From Pseudomonadota bacterium (GTDB lineage: Bacteria; Pseudomonadota; Alphaproteobacteria; Thalassobaculales; Thalassobaculaceae), in contig JAQBUJ010000266.1 in assembly GCA_027623845.1 (NCBI GenBank), forward strand, positions 1 to 5,432: 5,432 nt of DNA, written 5' to 3'. Of the stretch, positions 1-5,432 are shown in pieces. Position numbers and translations under genes: made by a program. Below the pieces are notes generated by a model. It saw only the letters and a program-made list of their open reading frames with translations. It had not been told where the DNA came from and ran no database searches. The number at the start of each line of letters is the position of its first letter. Position 1 is the stretch's first letter.

Positions 1-752
1 TCGCGGTTCGAGGACGGCAGAAAGTCCATCAGCCGGCGCAATTGCAGCAGCGCCTCGACATCGTTCTCGAAAGCATTGTCGGCGACGCCGGATTTCGTGG
101 AATGCGTTACCGCCCCGCCCAGCTCCTCATGGGTCACCGTCTCGTGGGTCACGGTTTTCACCACATCCGGGCCGGTGACGAACATGTAGGAACTGTCCTT
201 CACCATGAAGATGAAATCGGTCATCGCCGGCGAATAAACCGCGCCGCCGGCACAGGGCCCCATGACCATCGAGATCTGCGGCACAACACCCGATGCCAAG
301 ACATTGCGCTGAAACACTTCGGCATACCCACCCAGAGAAGCGACCCCTTCCTGAATGCGCGCACCGCCGGAATCGTTGAGCCCGATCACCGGCGCGCCGA
401 CCTTCATCGCCTGATCCATAACCTTGCAGATCTTTTCGGCATGGGCTTCCGAAAGCGCGCCGCCAAATACCGTGAAATCCTGGCTGAACACGAAGACCAG
501 TCGGCCATTGATGGTCCCGAATCCGGTAACCACGCCGTCGCCAGGCACTTTGTTATCGGCCATGCCAAAATCGGCGCAGCGGTGCTCGACAAACATATCC
601 CATTCCTCGAAGGAATCCACGTCGAACAGGATCTCGATTCGCTCCCGCGCCGTCAGCTTGCCCTTGGCGTGCTGCGCGTCGACGCGGCGTTGTCCGCCCC
701 CCAAGCGCGCGCTGGCTCGCATGTCCTCAAGCCGCTGAATAATGTCCTGCAT
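1..752 (-). CDS. pccB: Propionyl-CoA carboxylase beta chain (carboxyltransferase subunit), 3'-truncated by window edge
   Basis: This is the beta subunit of biotin-dependent propionyl-CoA carboxylase. It moves the carboxyl group from carboxybiotin on the alpha subunit to propionyl-CoA, giving methylmalonyl-CoA in the cytoplasm. Translating from the ATG at 752 gives 250 codons without a stop before the window ends; the family is about 510 residues, so roughly the N-terminal carboxyltransferase half is present. Visible motifs are KLTARERIEILFD (about 32-44), the glycine-rich DSGGARIQEG (127-136), GPCAGGAVYSPAMTDFIFMV (165-184), which carries the backbone amides of the oxyanion hole, and FVTGPDVVKTVT (191-202). 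The start lacks the zinc-finger region of AccD, which favours PccB over the acetyl-CoA subunit. A strong GGAGGA ribosome-binding site sits 9 bases upstream. Related methylcrotonyl- or broad-specificity acyl-CoA carboxylases are possible, but the TDFIFMV and TGPDVVKTVT stretches are typical of PCC. The alpha subunit is not in the window. Confidence 0.95.
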   Translation of the reverse strand, partial: MQDIIQRLEDMRASARLGGGQRRVDAQHAKGKLTARERIEILFDVDSFEEWDMFVEHRCADFGMADNKVPGDGVVTGFGTINGRLVFVFSQDFTVFGGALSEAHAEKICKVMDQAMKVGAPVIGLNDSGGARIQEGVASLGGYAEVFQRNVLASGVVPQISMVMGPCAGGAVYSPAMTDFIFMVKDSSYMFVTGPDVVKTVTHETVTHEELGGAVTHSTKSGVADNAFENDVEALLQLRRLMDFLPSSNR

Positions 753-761
753 GATCTTCTG

Positions 762-767
762 TCCTCC
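762..767 (-). promoter_or_regulatory. Strong ribosome-binding site of pccB
   Basis: On the minus strand GGAGGA lies 9 bases before the pccB ATG at 752. It is one of the best Shine-Dalgarno matches in the window and fixes this start. pccB is also the only gene here that does not overlap the gene before it, so it must recruit ribosomes independently, which fits the strong site. Confidence 0.75.
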
Positions 768-770
768 CCG

Positions 771-780
771 CGCCTAGGCG
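771..780. repeat. 10-bp perfect palindrome in the pccB leader
   Basis: CGCCTAGGCG reads the same on both strands and ends 4 bases before the pccB ribosome-binding site. The symmetry does not extend: the flanking bases are G and G. It could be half of a small operator or a chance GC-rich palindrome. With no loop and no T-run it is not a terminator. Only its existence is certain. Confidence 0.4.
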
Positions 781-822
781 GTCAACACTGCTGGTTCGTG
801 ATTGCTTACAGTCGCCGACCCG

Positions 823-1524
823 TCAATTCCACGCTCGGCAAAGCTTAAGAAATTCTGCCGCGGCCAGGACATCCCGGCGCACATTGGCAAAACGGGCCAC
901 CGCTTCGTCGTCCTCGCCCCAACGCTCAATCTGATAGGCCTCGTCGAGTTGCCCCGCCGCCGCGCCGTCCTCAGCCGCCACCCGTCCCTCGGCGATGGCA
1001 AGGCCAATAACCACCGACCCGCAAGCGGCTGTCAGCTCATGCAGCGCCGTCATAGGCAGATCCTCATACCGAGAAATCACCGCGCGAAACGCCTCCACCG
1101 CTTCGGGAGGTTGCTGCACCGGCATGATCCCCGACCCAACCCGCAACCGCGCATCAAATTCCTCGGCGCACCAATCAAGCAGCGGCTGCCACGCCTCGGT
1201 CTGCCTTTGGACCAGCATCTCCGGCTCTTCGGCCCGGTAACAGACCAGATCGGACTCAGCATAAGAGGCGATCGTTTTGATCACATGATCTCGCTGCGGG
1301 CCGACCCGATCGATCGCCGTGGTCGCCAACGACATCATCGGCATCTGCCGGGGGTCGACCGTCTCTATCTGCGCGTCCCACTCCGCCGCGACCGCCTCGG
1401 CCAACGCCTGGTTCGGCAGCGCCAGTGGGCGCCGACCGGGCGAATGCACTTGCTTGCCATCCAGGCTCACCGAATAGCCATCGTCGACCTCGGTCACGAT
1501 GACGGTCTTGTAGACACGCTTCAT
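823..1524 (-). CDS. atp12: ATP12 family chaperone for F1-ATPase assembly
   Basis: This 233-residue protein belongs to the ATP12 family. In mitochondria, Atp12 binds the F1 alpha subunit and keeps it from aggregating before the alpha3-beta3 hexamer forms; alphaproteobacterial homologues are thought to do the same in the cytoplasm. The N-terminal part has the family pattern: SLDGKQVHSPGRRPLALPNQALAEAVAAEWDAQ at 20-52 (broken by short variable sites), then DPRQMPMMSLATTAID (57-72). The middle has YAESDLVCYRAEEPEMLVQRQ (88-108) and WQPLLDW (112-118). The C-terminal helical part carries LDEAYQIERWGEDDEAVAR (193-211), the most conserved stretch of the family, with the acidic residues thought to matter for alpha-subunit binding. 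Length is normal for bacterial members. The ATG overlaps the AsmA-family stop by 4 bases and has no good Shine-Dalgarno, so translation probably depends on coupling. No F1Fo ATPase genes are nearby, so the chaperone is encoded away from its client. Confidence 0.95.
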   Translation of the reverse strand: MKRVYKTVIVTEVDDGYSVSLDGKQVHSPGRRPLALPNQALAEAVAAEWDAQIETVDPRQMPMMSLATTAIDRVGPQRDHVIKTIASYAESDLVCYRAEEPEMLVQRQTEAWQPLLDWCAEEFDARLRVGSGIMPVQQPPEAVEAFRAVISRYEDLPMTALHELTAACGSVVIGLAIAEGRVAAEDGAAAGQLDEAYQIERWGEDDEAVARFANVRRDVLAAAEFLKLCRAWN

Positions 1525-3452
1525 TCGGTCACTTTCTTCAAGACATCGAACAGCCCTTTGATGGCGCCAGGCTTTTCCGCCTGCTCGGTGGCCGCCGCAC
1601 CACCGCTTACCGGCGCGGCCTTACTCGCCGCCTTGGGAACCGGCCGCCCTTCGGCGATGGCGATCGCGGCCGGGCATGGCGCATCGGCATTGCCCGCACT
1701 CAGGAAAGGCAAGGCCAGGGCCAAATGGTTAATACCGGCAAGCGCGATCGCACCGACACCCTTGGCGACGGCCAGCGGATCAGGCAAGACCGACGGGTCA
1801 CGCGCCGGCCCGGTGATCAACAACGGCACCGACAGGCTGATCAAGCTGGGATTCTTCGGTTTCGGTGTCAATTTCAGGTCTAGCTCCTGGGTCGCCAATT
1901 TGATCGTTCCCTCCCCGGCGACGATCACCCGGTCGCTATCGATCACCATCGCCTTAGAGGTCGCCAACCCTTGCTTGATCTCAAACCGGCTCACCATGCA
2001 GGTCAGCTCGCCGCGCTTGGATTGATCGAGAAACGGCAAGAATTGGGTCGCCACGTCGGCGGCGATCAACTCCCAATAAGCGTTATCGATCTTGCCCTCA
2101 CGGATGATCAGCGCGGTGTGCCCGCCTAAGGTGGCGAGGATCTGGCGGGGCGTCTTGCCGGTTCCTCTGACCTTCACCGTGGTGTCGCCCTTGCCCTCCA
2201 GCAGGTCATTGGGCTGGAAGACCTTGGCCAATGCGCCAAAATCACCCGCGGTCCATTTCTGGTCAATGGCGATCTTGGCGGTTGGCTTGCGTCCATCAAC
2301 CAAGCCGGCGAGATCGAACTTGCCGCCGCTCAACATCGCCGAGGACGGCTGGATCTTGAGCAAGCCATTTTTCAACACCGCGGCCAAGCTGACATCGCCC
2401 AGCGAGAGTTTATCGGTGAGCTTCAAAGTCTGTACCGCCACCTGGACATCCGCGTCCACGGCCTTCAACCCACCAAGTGGTAGCGGCTGATCCAGGGGAT
2501 CCTTGGAGTCGCCAGCAGCCGCAGCCTTAGAGGATCCGCCGCCGCCGCCCGCCTTGGTCCGCAGCGCCACCAGATCCAGCAGCGTGCTTTTAATCCTGGC
2601 GGTGACCGCCGGTCGTACGCCGCCCAAGCCTACCGAGGCCGAGCCGGCAAGATCACTGCCCTCGACCGTGGCCTTCAAGGCGGTGATGTCGATCTTGTTT
2701 GGACCAGCCTTGCCATGCTTGATCGCAACCGTCGCCGCAACATCGATGGTGAAACCGAATACCGACCCCTTCAACGTCAGCGGTAGCGGCGCTCCGGGAC
2801 GCATCGCATCGGCGACCGCCGGCAAGACACCCTCAACATCAATGGTCTGGCCATCAACATCGGCCTTAATCCGGGCGTCGAACGCCCCGGAGGCGGTTTG
2901 TTTTAACGCGATGGTTTCAATGGCGAAGCGGTTTTCGCTTCCAGCGACGCCATCACGATAGATGATCTGAATATTGTCGAGGCTAACGTCGCCAATGCTC
3001 GGCGCACCCTCCCCGCCGTCGCCCGTGTGCTTTTCACCATCGTCTTCCGCTTTGCCAGCACCGGCGATGTCCCAATTGCCCTTACCGGCCTTGTCGGTTT
3101 CCAGCAGCAGCTCGACATCTTTCAACACCACCCGCTGCACTTCGACTTTGCTGGACAGCAACGGCATCAGCGCGACCACGACGTCAAGCGCACCAACCGA
3201 CACCATGTCCGGCTTCGATCCCCAGGATGCATTCTGGAACCGCACGCCGGAAACCGTCAGACGCGGTGTCAGCGATAGTTCAAGGCCGATGTCACCGGCG
3301 ATCACCAGATCGCGCCCGGTCGCCTTCTTCACTTCCTCCTGGATCTCGCCCTTGTAGCTGTTGAAATCAAGGGTCGAGACATAGATCGCGCCGCCACCGA
3401 TGATGACGACGATCACGGCCAGTATGCCGAGCAGAATTTTTACCGCTTTCAT
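1521..3452 (-). CDS. AsmA family protein, inner-membrane anchored
   Basis: This 643-residue protein has the AsmA architecture. Residues 5-25 form one hydrophobic helix with Lys at 2 and 5, an uncleaved inner-membrane anchor leaving the rest in the periplasm. The AsmA N-terminal domain follows: DFNSYKGEIQEEVKKATGRD (29-48), GDIGLELSLTPRLTVSGVRFQNASWGS (53-79, family-typical around LTPRL and NASWGS), MPLLSSKVEVQRVVLKDVEL (96-115) and GNWDIAG (125-131). The C-terminal AsmA-like region spans about 440-580, with LGGHTALIIREGKIDN (442-457), RFEIKQGLATSKAMVIDSDRV (489-509; GLA-type repeat unit) and a proline-rich LTPKPKNPSLISLSVPLLITGP (528-549). A Gly/Ala/Ser linker (301-316) joins two beta-rich parts. 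The alternating beta pattern suits the repeating-beta-groove fold of AsmA/TamB/VPS13-like lipid carriers. Family members affect outer-membrane assembly and phospholipid transport, but this protein's exact role is unknown. The ATG has AAGGAG 8 bases upstream and overlaps the previous stop by 4 bases. Confidence 0.92.
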   Translation of the reverse strand: MKAVKILLGILAVIVVIIGGGAIYVSTLDFNSYKGEIQEEVKKATGRDLVIAGDIGLELSLTPRLTVSGVRFQNASWGSKPDMVSVGALDVVVALMPLLSSKVEVQRVVLKDVELLLETDKAGKGNWDIAGAGKAEDDGEKHTGDGGEGAPSIGDVSLDNIQIIYRDGVAGSENRFAIETIALKQTASGAFDARIKADVDGQTIDVEGVLPAVADAMRPGAPLPLTLKGSVFGFTIDVAATVAIKHGKAGPNKIDITALKATVEGSDLAGSASVGLGGVRPAVTARIKSTLLDLVALRTKAGGGGGSSKAAAAGDSKDPLDQPLPLGGLKAVDADVQVAVQTLKLTDKLSLGDVSLAAVLKNGLLKIQPSSAMLSGGKFDLAGLVDGRKPTAKIAIDQKWTAGDFGALAKVFQPNDLLEGKGDTTVKVRGTGKTPRQILATLGGHTALIIREGKIDNAYWELIAADVATQFLPFLDQSKRGELTCMVSRFEIKQGLATSKAMVIDSDRVIVAGEGTIKLATQELDLKLTPKPKNPSLISLSVPLLITGPARDPSVLPDPLAVAKGVGAIALAGINHLALALPFLSAGNADAPCPAAIAIAEGRPVPKAASKAAPVSGGAAATEQAEKPGAIKGLFDVLKKVTE

Positions 3453-4153
3453 GACAACGACTCCTTGGTTTGGCCGGACATATCGTCGATCACCCCATCA
3501 AGTTCCTCAAAATGGTCGATCACTGCAGTCGGTCGGGCCGAGCGCAATTGGTCGGCCGGATGATAGCCCCAGGTCACGGCGATACTCTTTACGCCCGCAT
3601 TATGCGCCATTTGTAGATCGAAAACCGTATCGCCGATCATCACGCTATCTCTCGCCTCTGCCCCTGCTTCGGCGATCGCTTGACGCAGCATCGTTGGGTT
3701 CGGCTTGCCCGGTGCATCATCCGCCGATTGCAGCGACACGAAGCGGCTCAGCAATCCATGCGCTTCCAGAACCGAAATCAGACCGCGCCGCCCCTTGCCT
3801 GTTGCGATCGCCAAAAGGACGCCGGCGCTCTCCAGACGATCCAGCACGGCTCGGGCGCCCGGCATCAGGGGGTCGGGTTGTCGGTCGTTCCCGTGCTCCT
3901 GCGTTGCATGGGCATGATGTTTAAAGCCCTCGGCGACCCGTTGGGTCTGCAGGCCCCGCACATCAGGATTGATTTTCTCGATCGCGGCGTCCAACGACAT
4001 GCCGATGACCGAACGCACCGCCGCCGCCTCGGGCGGCATCAGGCCTTGGCTTTCAAAGCCGGCCCGCATCGAGGAAATGATGGCGTGCTGACTATCTACC
4101 AGGGTGCCGTCCAGATCAAAGACGGCGAGGCGCAGAGGGCTGTCGGCGATCAC
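3449..4153 (-). CDS. HAD-IA family phosphatase, phosphoglycolate phosphatase-like
   Basis: This 234-residue cytoplasmic protein is a haloacid dehalogenase superfamily phosphatase with all four motifs. Motif I is FDLDGTLVDS (12-21), with nucleophile Asp13 and general acid/base Asp15. Motif II is the Thr of AIATGKG (Thr118). Motif III is the Lys of PGKPNP (Lys150). Motif IV is MIGDTVFDLQMA (172-183), with Mg2+-binding Asp175 and Asp179. The helical cap between motif I and II (about 20-90) is the C1 type of phosphoglycolate phosphatase and related enzymes. Gph-like activity on 2-phosphoglycolate is the nearest guess, but HAD-IA enzymes with these motifs also act on other sugar phosphates, so no symbol is given. 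The start is a GTG that overlaps the rluC stop by 4 bases (GTGA), with GAGGAA 8 bases upstream. The next ATG codons lie inside the cap and would lose motif I, which supports the GTG. Confidence 0.93.
   Translation of the reverse strand: MIADSPLRLAVFDLDGTLVDSQHAIISSMRAGFESQGLMPPEAAAVRSVIGMSLDAAIEKINPDVRGLQTQRVAEGFKHHAHATQEHGNDRQPDPLMPGARAVLDRLESAGVLLAIATGKGRRGLISVLEAHGLLSRFVSLQSADDAPGKPNPTMLRQAIAEAGAEARDSVMIGDTVFDLQMAHNAGVKSIAVTWGYHPADQLRSARPTAVIDHFEELDGVIDDMSGQTKESLS
3461..3466 (-). promoter_or_regulatory. Ribosome-binding site of the AsmA-family gene
   Basis: AAGGAG on the minus strand lies 8 bases before the ATG at 3452, inside the last codons of the HAD phosphatase gene. It confirms this start and shows that the gene can recruit ribosomes directly in addition to coupling through the ATGA overlap. 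Confidence 0.7.
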
Positions 4154-5157
4154 GAATCCTCTTCCTCATCCAGGAAGGGATTGGCGGCGTTTTCCATGTC
4201 GAAGCCGAGGAAATCCCAGGTTCGAACCATATGCTCCGGCAGCGGCGCCTCGACCTCAAGCCATGAGCCGTTCGGGCGCTTGATGGCGATGGAACGGGCA
4301 TGCAAATGCAACTTGCGGGACAGGCCGACAGCCTCAAGGAACGCCAGCTCACCGCCATATTTGCCGTCACCGAGAACCGGTTGACCCAGCGCCGCCATAT
4401 GGACGCGGATCTGATGGGTGCGTCCGGTGCGCGGCCGCAGCGCGACCCAGGCGGTTCGGCTCCCCAGCTGCTCGACCACCGCATAATCAGTGGTCGCACG
4501 CTGTCCCTGCTCGCGGTCGACGGCCATTTTCTCACCGGCGCGTCCCGGCAACTTGGCGATCGGCAGATCAATGGTGCCTTTGGAAAACCGGGGCTGGCCG
4601 ACCACCGCCGCCCAATAGGTCTTGCGGGCCGAGCGATGGCGAAACGCCTCGGTCAGCCACCGCGCCGCCTGGACGGTGCGGGCCAGCAGCAAAACACCCG
4701 ATGTGTCCTTGTCCAAACGATGCACCAGCTTCGGGCGCTTCGGCATCTCGAAGCACAATCCGTCCAGCGCGCCGTCAACATGACGCGGTGATCCGGTGCC
4801 ACCCTGAACCGGCAGGCCGGGCGGCTTGTCGATCGCCAGAACCTCGTCGTCCATATGCAGGATCAGGCCGGAAAGCTGCTCCGCCAGTTCCTCGTCACCC
4901 CGACGCCTCGCCGGCGGTTCGGCCCGCACCCGCGAGTGGACGGTAGCCGCCTCATCGATCGGCGGGACACGGATCGATTGACCCTGCTCCAGACGCTGTC
5001 CGGCCTTTGCCTTGCGTCCGTCGACGCGGACCTGACCGGTGCGGATCATTTTCTCAAGCGGGCCATGACCTAGGGTCGGAAAATGCCGCTTGAACCACTT
5101 GTCGAGGCGGATATCAACATCATCCACCGCAACGGTAAGGGTCTGCACGCTCGTCAT
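4150..5157 (-). CDS. rluC: RluA-family 23S rRNA pseudouridine synthase (RluC type)
   Basis: This enzyme converts specific uridines in 23S rRNA to pseudouridine. From the chosen start it is 335 residues, normal for RluC/RluD. An S4 RNA-binding domain occupies about 14-65 (RLDKWFKRHFP, then MIRTGQVRVDGRKAKAGQRL). The catalytic domain opens with VLAIDKPPGLPVQGGTG (106-122) and contains LVHRLDKDTSGVLLLAR (144-160), whose RLD holds catalytic Asp149. RPRTGRTHQIRVHMAALGQPVLGD (241-264) is the second family signature. The tail ends in a short acidic run. I place the start at the ATG at 5157, not the in-frame ATG at 5181, because 5157 overlaps the crcB stop as ATGA like every other junction in this cluster, and has GGAG 9 bases upstream; the residues before it match nothing in the family. 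RluC (positions 955/2504/2580 in E. coli numbering) is preferred over RluD by context and the KPPGLPVQGG motif, but the target sites are inferred. Confidence 0.93.
   Translation of the reverse strand: MTSVQTLTVAVDDVDIRLDKWFKRHFPTLGHGPLEKMIRTGQVRVDGRKAKAGQRLEQGQSIRVPPIDEAATVHSRVRAEPPARRRGDEELAEQLSGLILHMDDEVLAIDKPPGLPVQGGTGSPRHVDGALDGLCFEMPKRPKLVHRLDKDTSGVLLLARTVQAARWLTEAFRHRSARKTYWAAVVGQPRFSKGTIDLPIAKLPGRAGEKMAVDREQGQRATTDYAVVEQLGSRTAWVALRPRTGRTHQIRVHMAALGQPVLGDGKYGGELAFLEAVGLSRKLHLHARSIAIKRPNGSWLEVEAPLPEHMVRTWDFLGFDMENAANPFLDEEEDS
4162..4167 (-). promoter_or_regulatory. Ribosome-binding site of the HAD phosphatase, inside the rluC C-terminal codons
   Basis: GAGGAA on the minus strand lies 8 bases before the GTG at 4153. 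It is part of the codons for the acidic DEEEDS tail of the pseudouridine synthase, so the same bases encode that tail and form the ribosome-binding site of the next gene. It supports the non-ATG start. Confidence 0.65.
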
Positions 5158-5432
5158 GCTAGGAAACTCCGCATCAGCCACAGCCCAAAGAACAAACCGG
5201 CAATCGACAATACCACTGAAACCGCTACGTAAGCCCCTGCGGCGAGCAGGTTACCGCGGTCGCTCAGCACCGAGACGTCGAGCGCGAAACTGGAGAACGT
5301 CGTGAAAGCGCCGAGCACGCCAACGGCGAAGAATGCCCGCAGTTCCGGGCTGCTGTTCAGCTTGGCGACAAGGAACTCGACGAACAGGCCCATGACGAAA
5401 GATCCGACAACATTGACGAACAATGTGCCGTA
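5154..5432 (-). CDS. crcB: CrcB/Fluc fluoride channel, N-terminus cut by window edge
   Basis: Only the last 92 codons are in the window; the frame is open to the right edge. CrcB (Fluc) is a small inner-membrane protein that forms dual-topology dimers and lets fluoride leave the cell, protecting against fluoride toxicity. The visible part begins with YGTLFVNVVGSFVMG, the conserved GTLxxNxxGS/A segment of the second helix, whose Asn belongs to the fluoride pathway. VGVLGAFTTFSSFALD (37-52) in the third helix carries the two pore-lining Phe of the TTFSSF motif and the region of the central Na+ site. A fourth helix runs about 63-87. About 35 N-terminal residues (first helix) are missing compared with the usual 125 or so. 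The TTG at 5423 is an internal leucine, not the start, because the conserved motif begins before it. The stop overlaps the rluC ATG (ATGA). No fluoride riboswitch can be looked for, since the 5' end is outside the window. Confidence 0.93.
   Translation of the reverse strand, partial: YGTLFVNVVGSFVMGLFVEFLVAKLNSSPELRAFFAVGVLGAFTTFSSFALDVSVLSDRGNLLAAGAYVAVSVVLSIAGLFFGLWLMRSFLA
5167..5170 (-). promoter_or_regulatory. Ribosome-binding site deciding the rluC start
   Basis: GGAG on the minus strand sits 9 bases before the ATG at 5157 and lies downstream of the alternative ATG at 5181. The alternative start has no comparable purine-rich site in front of it. This short match, together with the ATGA overlap with crcB, favours the shorter protein. 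Confidence 0.5.

Larger units (their letters stand above)
753..822 (-). other. 70-bp intergenic leader between atp12 and pccB
   Basis: This is the only intergenic gap in the window. It contains the pccB ribosome-binding site and a perfect 10-bp palindrome, CGCCTAGGCG (771-780), 4 bases upstream of it. I see no hairpin followed by a T-run, so no intrinsic terminator for the upstream operon, and no convincing -35/-10 pair. Read-through from atp12 into pccB is therefore the simplest interpretation, although a promoter inside the atp12 coding sequence cannot be excluded. Confidence 0.6.

Noticed and set aside
771..780. Palindrome CGCCTAGGCG as a Rho-independent terminator for the upstream operon
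   Set aside because: It has no loop and is followed on the minus strand by a GC-rich ribosome-binding region, not a T-run.
795..826. Possible promoter for pccB with a TTGACG -35 at 821-826
   Set aside because: No acceptable -10 hexamer lies at 16-18 bases. A second TTGACC closer to pccB also lacks one and would overlap the ribosome-binding site.
42..848. Plus-strand open reading frame of 268 codons opposite pccB
   Set aside because: The opposite strand encodes an unmistakable PccB N-terminal half. This frame gives a His/Arg-rich product with no family resemblance and runs past the pccB start into the gap and the end of atp12.
802..3357. Long plus-strand open stretches (802-2025, 407 codons; then 2092-2490, 2503-2961 and 2974-3357 in the same frame) antisense to atp12 and the AsmA-family gene
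   Set aside because: The translations are rich in Arg, Pro, Ser and Ala with no recognisable domain, and they lie opposite genes with clear family motifs. Few stops are expected antisense to GC-rich codon use.
3680..4384. Plus-strand open reading frame of 234 codons spanning the HAD/rluC junction
   Set aside because: It crosses two real genes on the other strand, and its Arg/Gln/His-rich translation shows no motifs. It is a shadow of GC-rich coding.
5154..5423. TTG at 5423 as the start of an 89-residue CrcB
   Set aside because: The frame is open to the window edge and the residues before TTG (Tyr-Gly-Thr) complete the conserved GTLxxN motif, so TTG is an internal leucine codon and the gene is simply cut.
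1..5432. Mobile elements, CRISPR arrays, tRNA/rRNA genes, toxin-antitoxin pairs or defence genes
   Set aside because: I looked on both strands; the window is almost fully occupied by six recognisable housekeeping genes and leaves only a 70-bp gap, with no direct repeats, terminal inverted repeats or tRNA-like folds seen.

Overview
The window is GC-rich (by eye about 60%) and densely coding. Every gene I accept lies on the minus strand, so transcription runs from the high-coordinate end to the low-coordinate end. The gene set points to an alphaproteobacterium, plausibly Rhodospirillales-like: an ATP12-type F1-ATPase assembly chaperone (in bacteria typical of Alphaproteobacteria), a PccB-type propionyl-CoA carboxylase beta subunit, and the CrcB / RluA-family pseudouridine synthase / HAD phosphatase / ATP12 neighbourhood that I recall from alphaproteobacterial genomes. 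The order-level placement is inference.

Layout in transcription order: (1) the C-terminal 92 codons of a CrcB/Fluc fluoride channel, cut by the right edge (5154-5432); (2) an RluC-type 23S rRNA pseudouridine synthase (4150-5157, start re-chosen); (3) a HAD-IA phosphatase resembling phosphoglycolate phosphatase (3449-4153, GTG start); (4) a 643-residue AsmA-family inner-membrane-anchored protein (1521-3452); (5) an ATP12 chaperone (823-1524); (6) a 70-bp gap with a strong ribosome-binding site; (7) the first 250 codons of pccB, cut by the left edge (1-752).

All four junctions from crcB through atp12 are 4-base stop/start overlaps (ATGA, GTGA, ATGA, ATGA). This argues for one polycistronic, translationally coupled unit whose promoter lies beyond the right edge. 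pccB is in the same orientation after a short gap. It may be the next gene of the operon or have its own weak promoter; neither a convincing promoter nor a terminator is visible in the gap. The products do not form one pathway: they cover fluoride export, rRNA modification, metabolite repair or 2-phosphoglycolate removal, envelope lipid homeostasis, ATP synthase assembly and propionyl-CoA carboxylation. The cluster reads as a housekeeping operon.

I see no RNA genes, mobile elements, CRISPR arrays, long repeats or signs of recent transfer, and no evidence of a new biological system. The points worth a second look are modest: the unbroken chain of overlaps, the start correction in rluC, the AsmA-family gene between the phosphatase and ATP12, and a small palindrome in the pccB leader.
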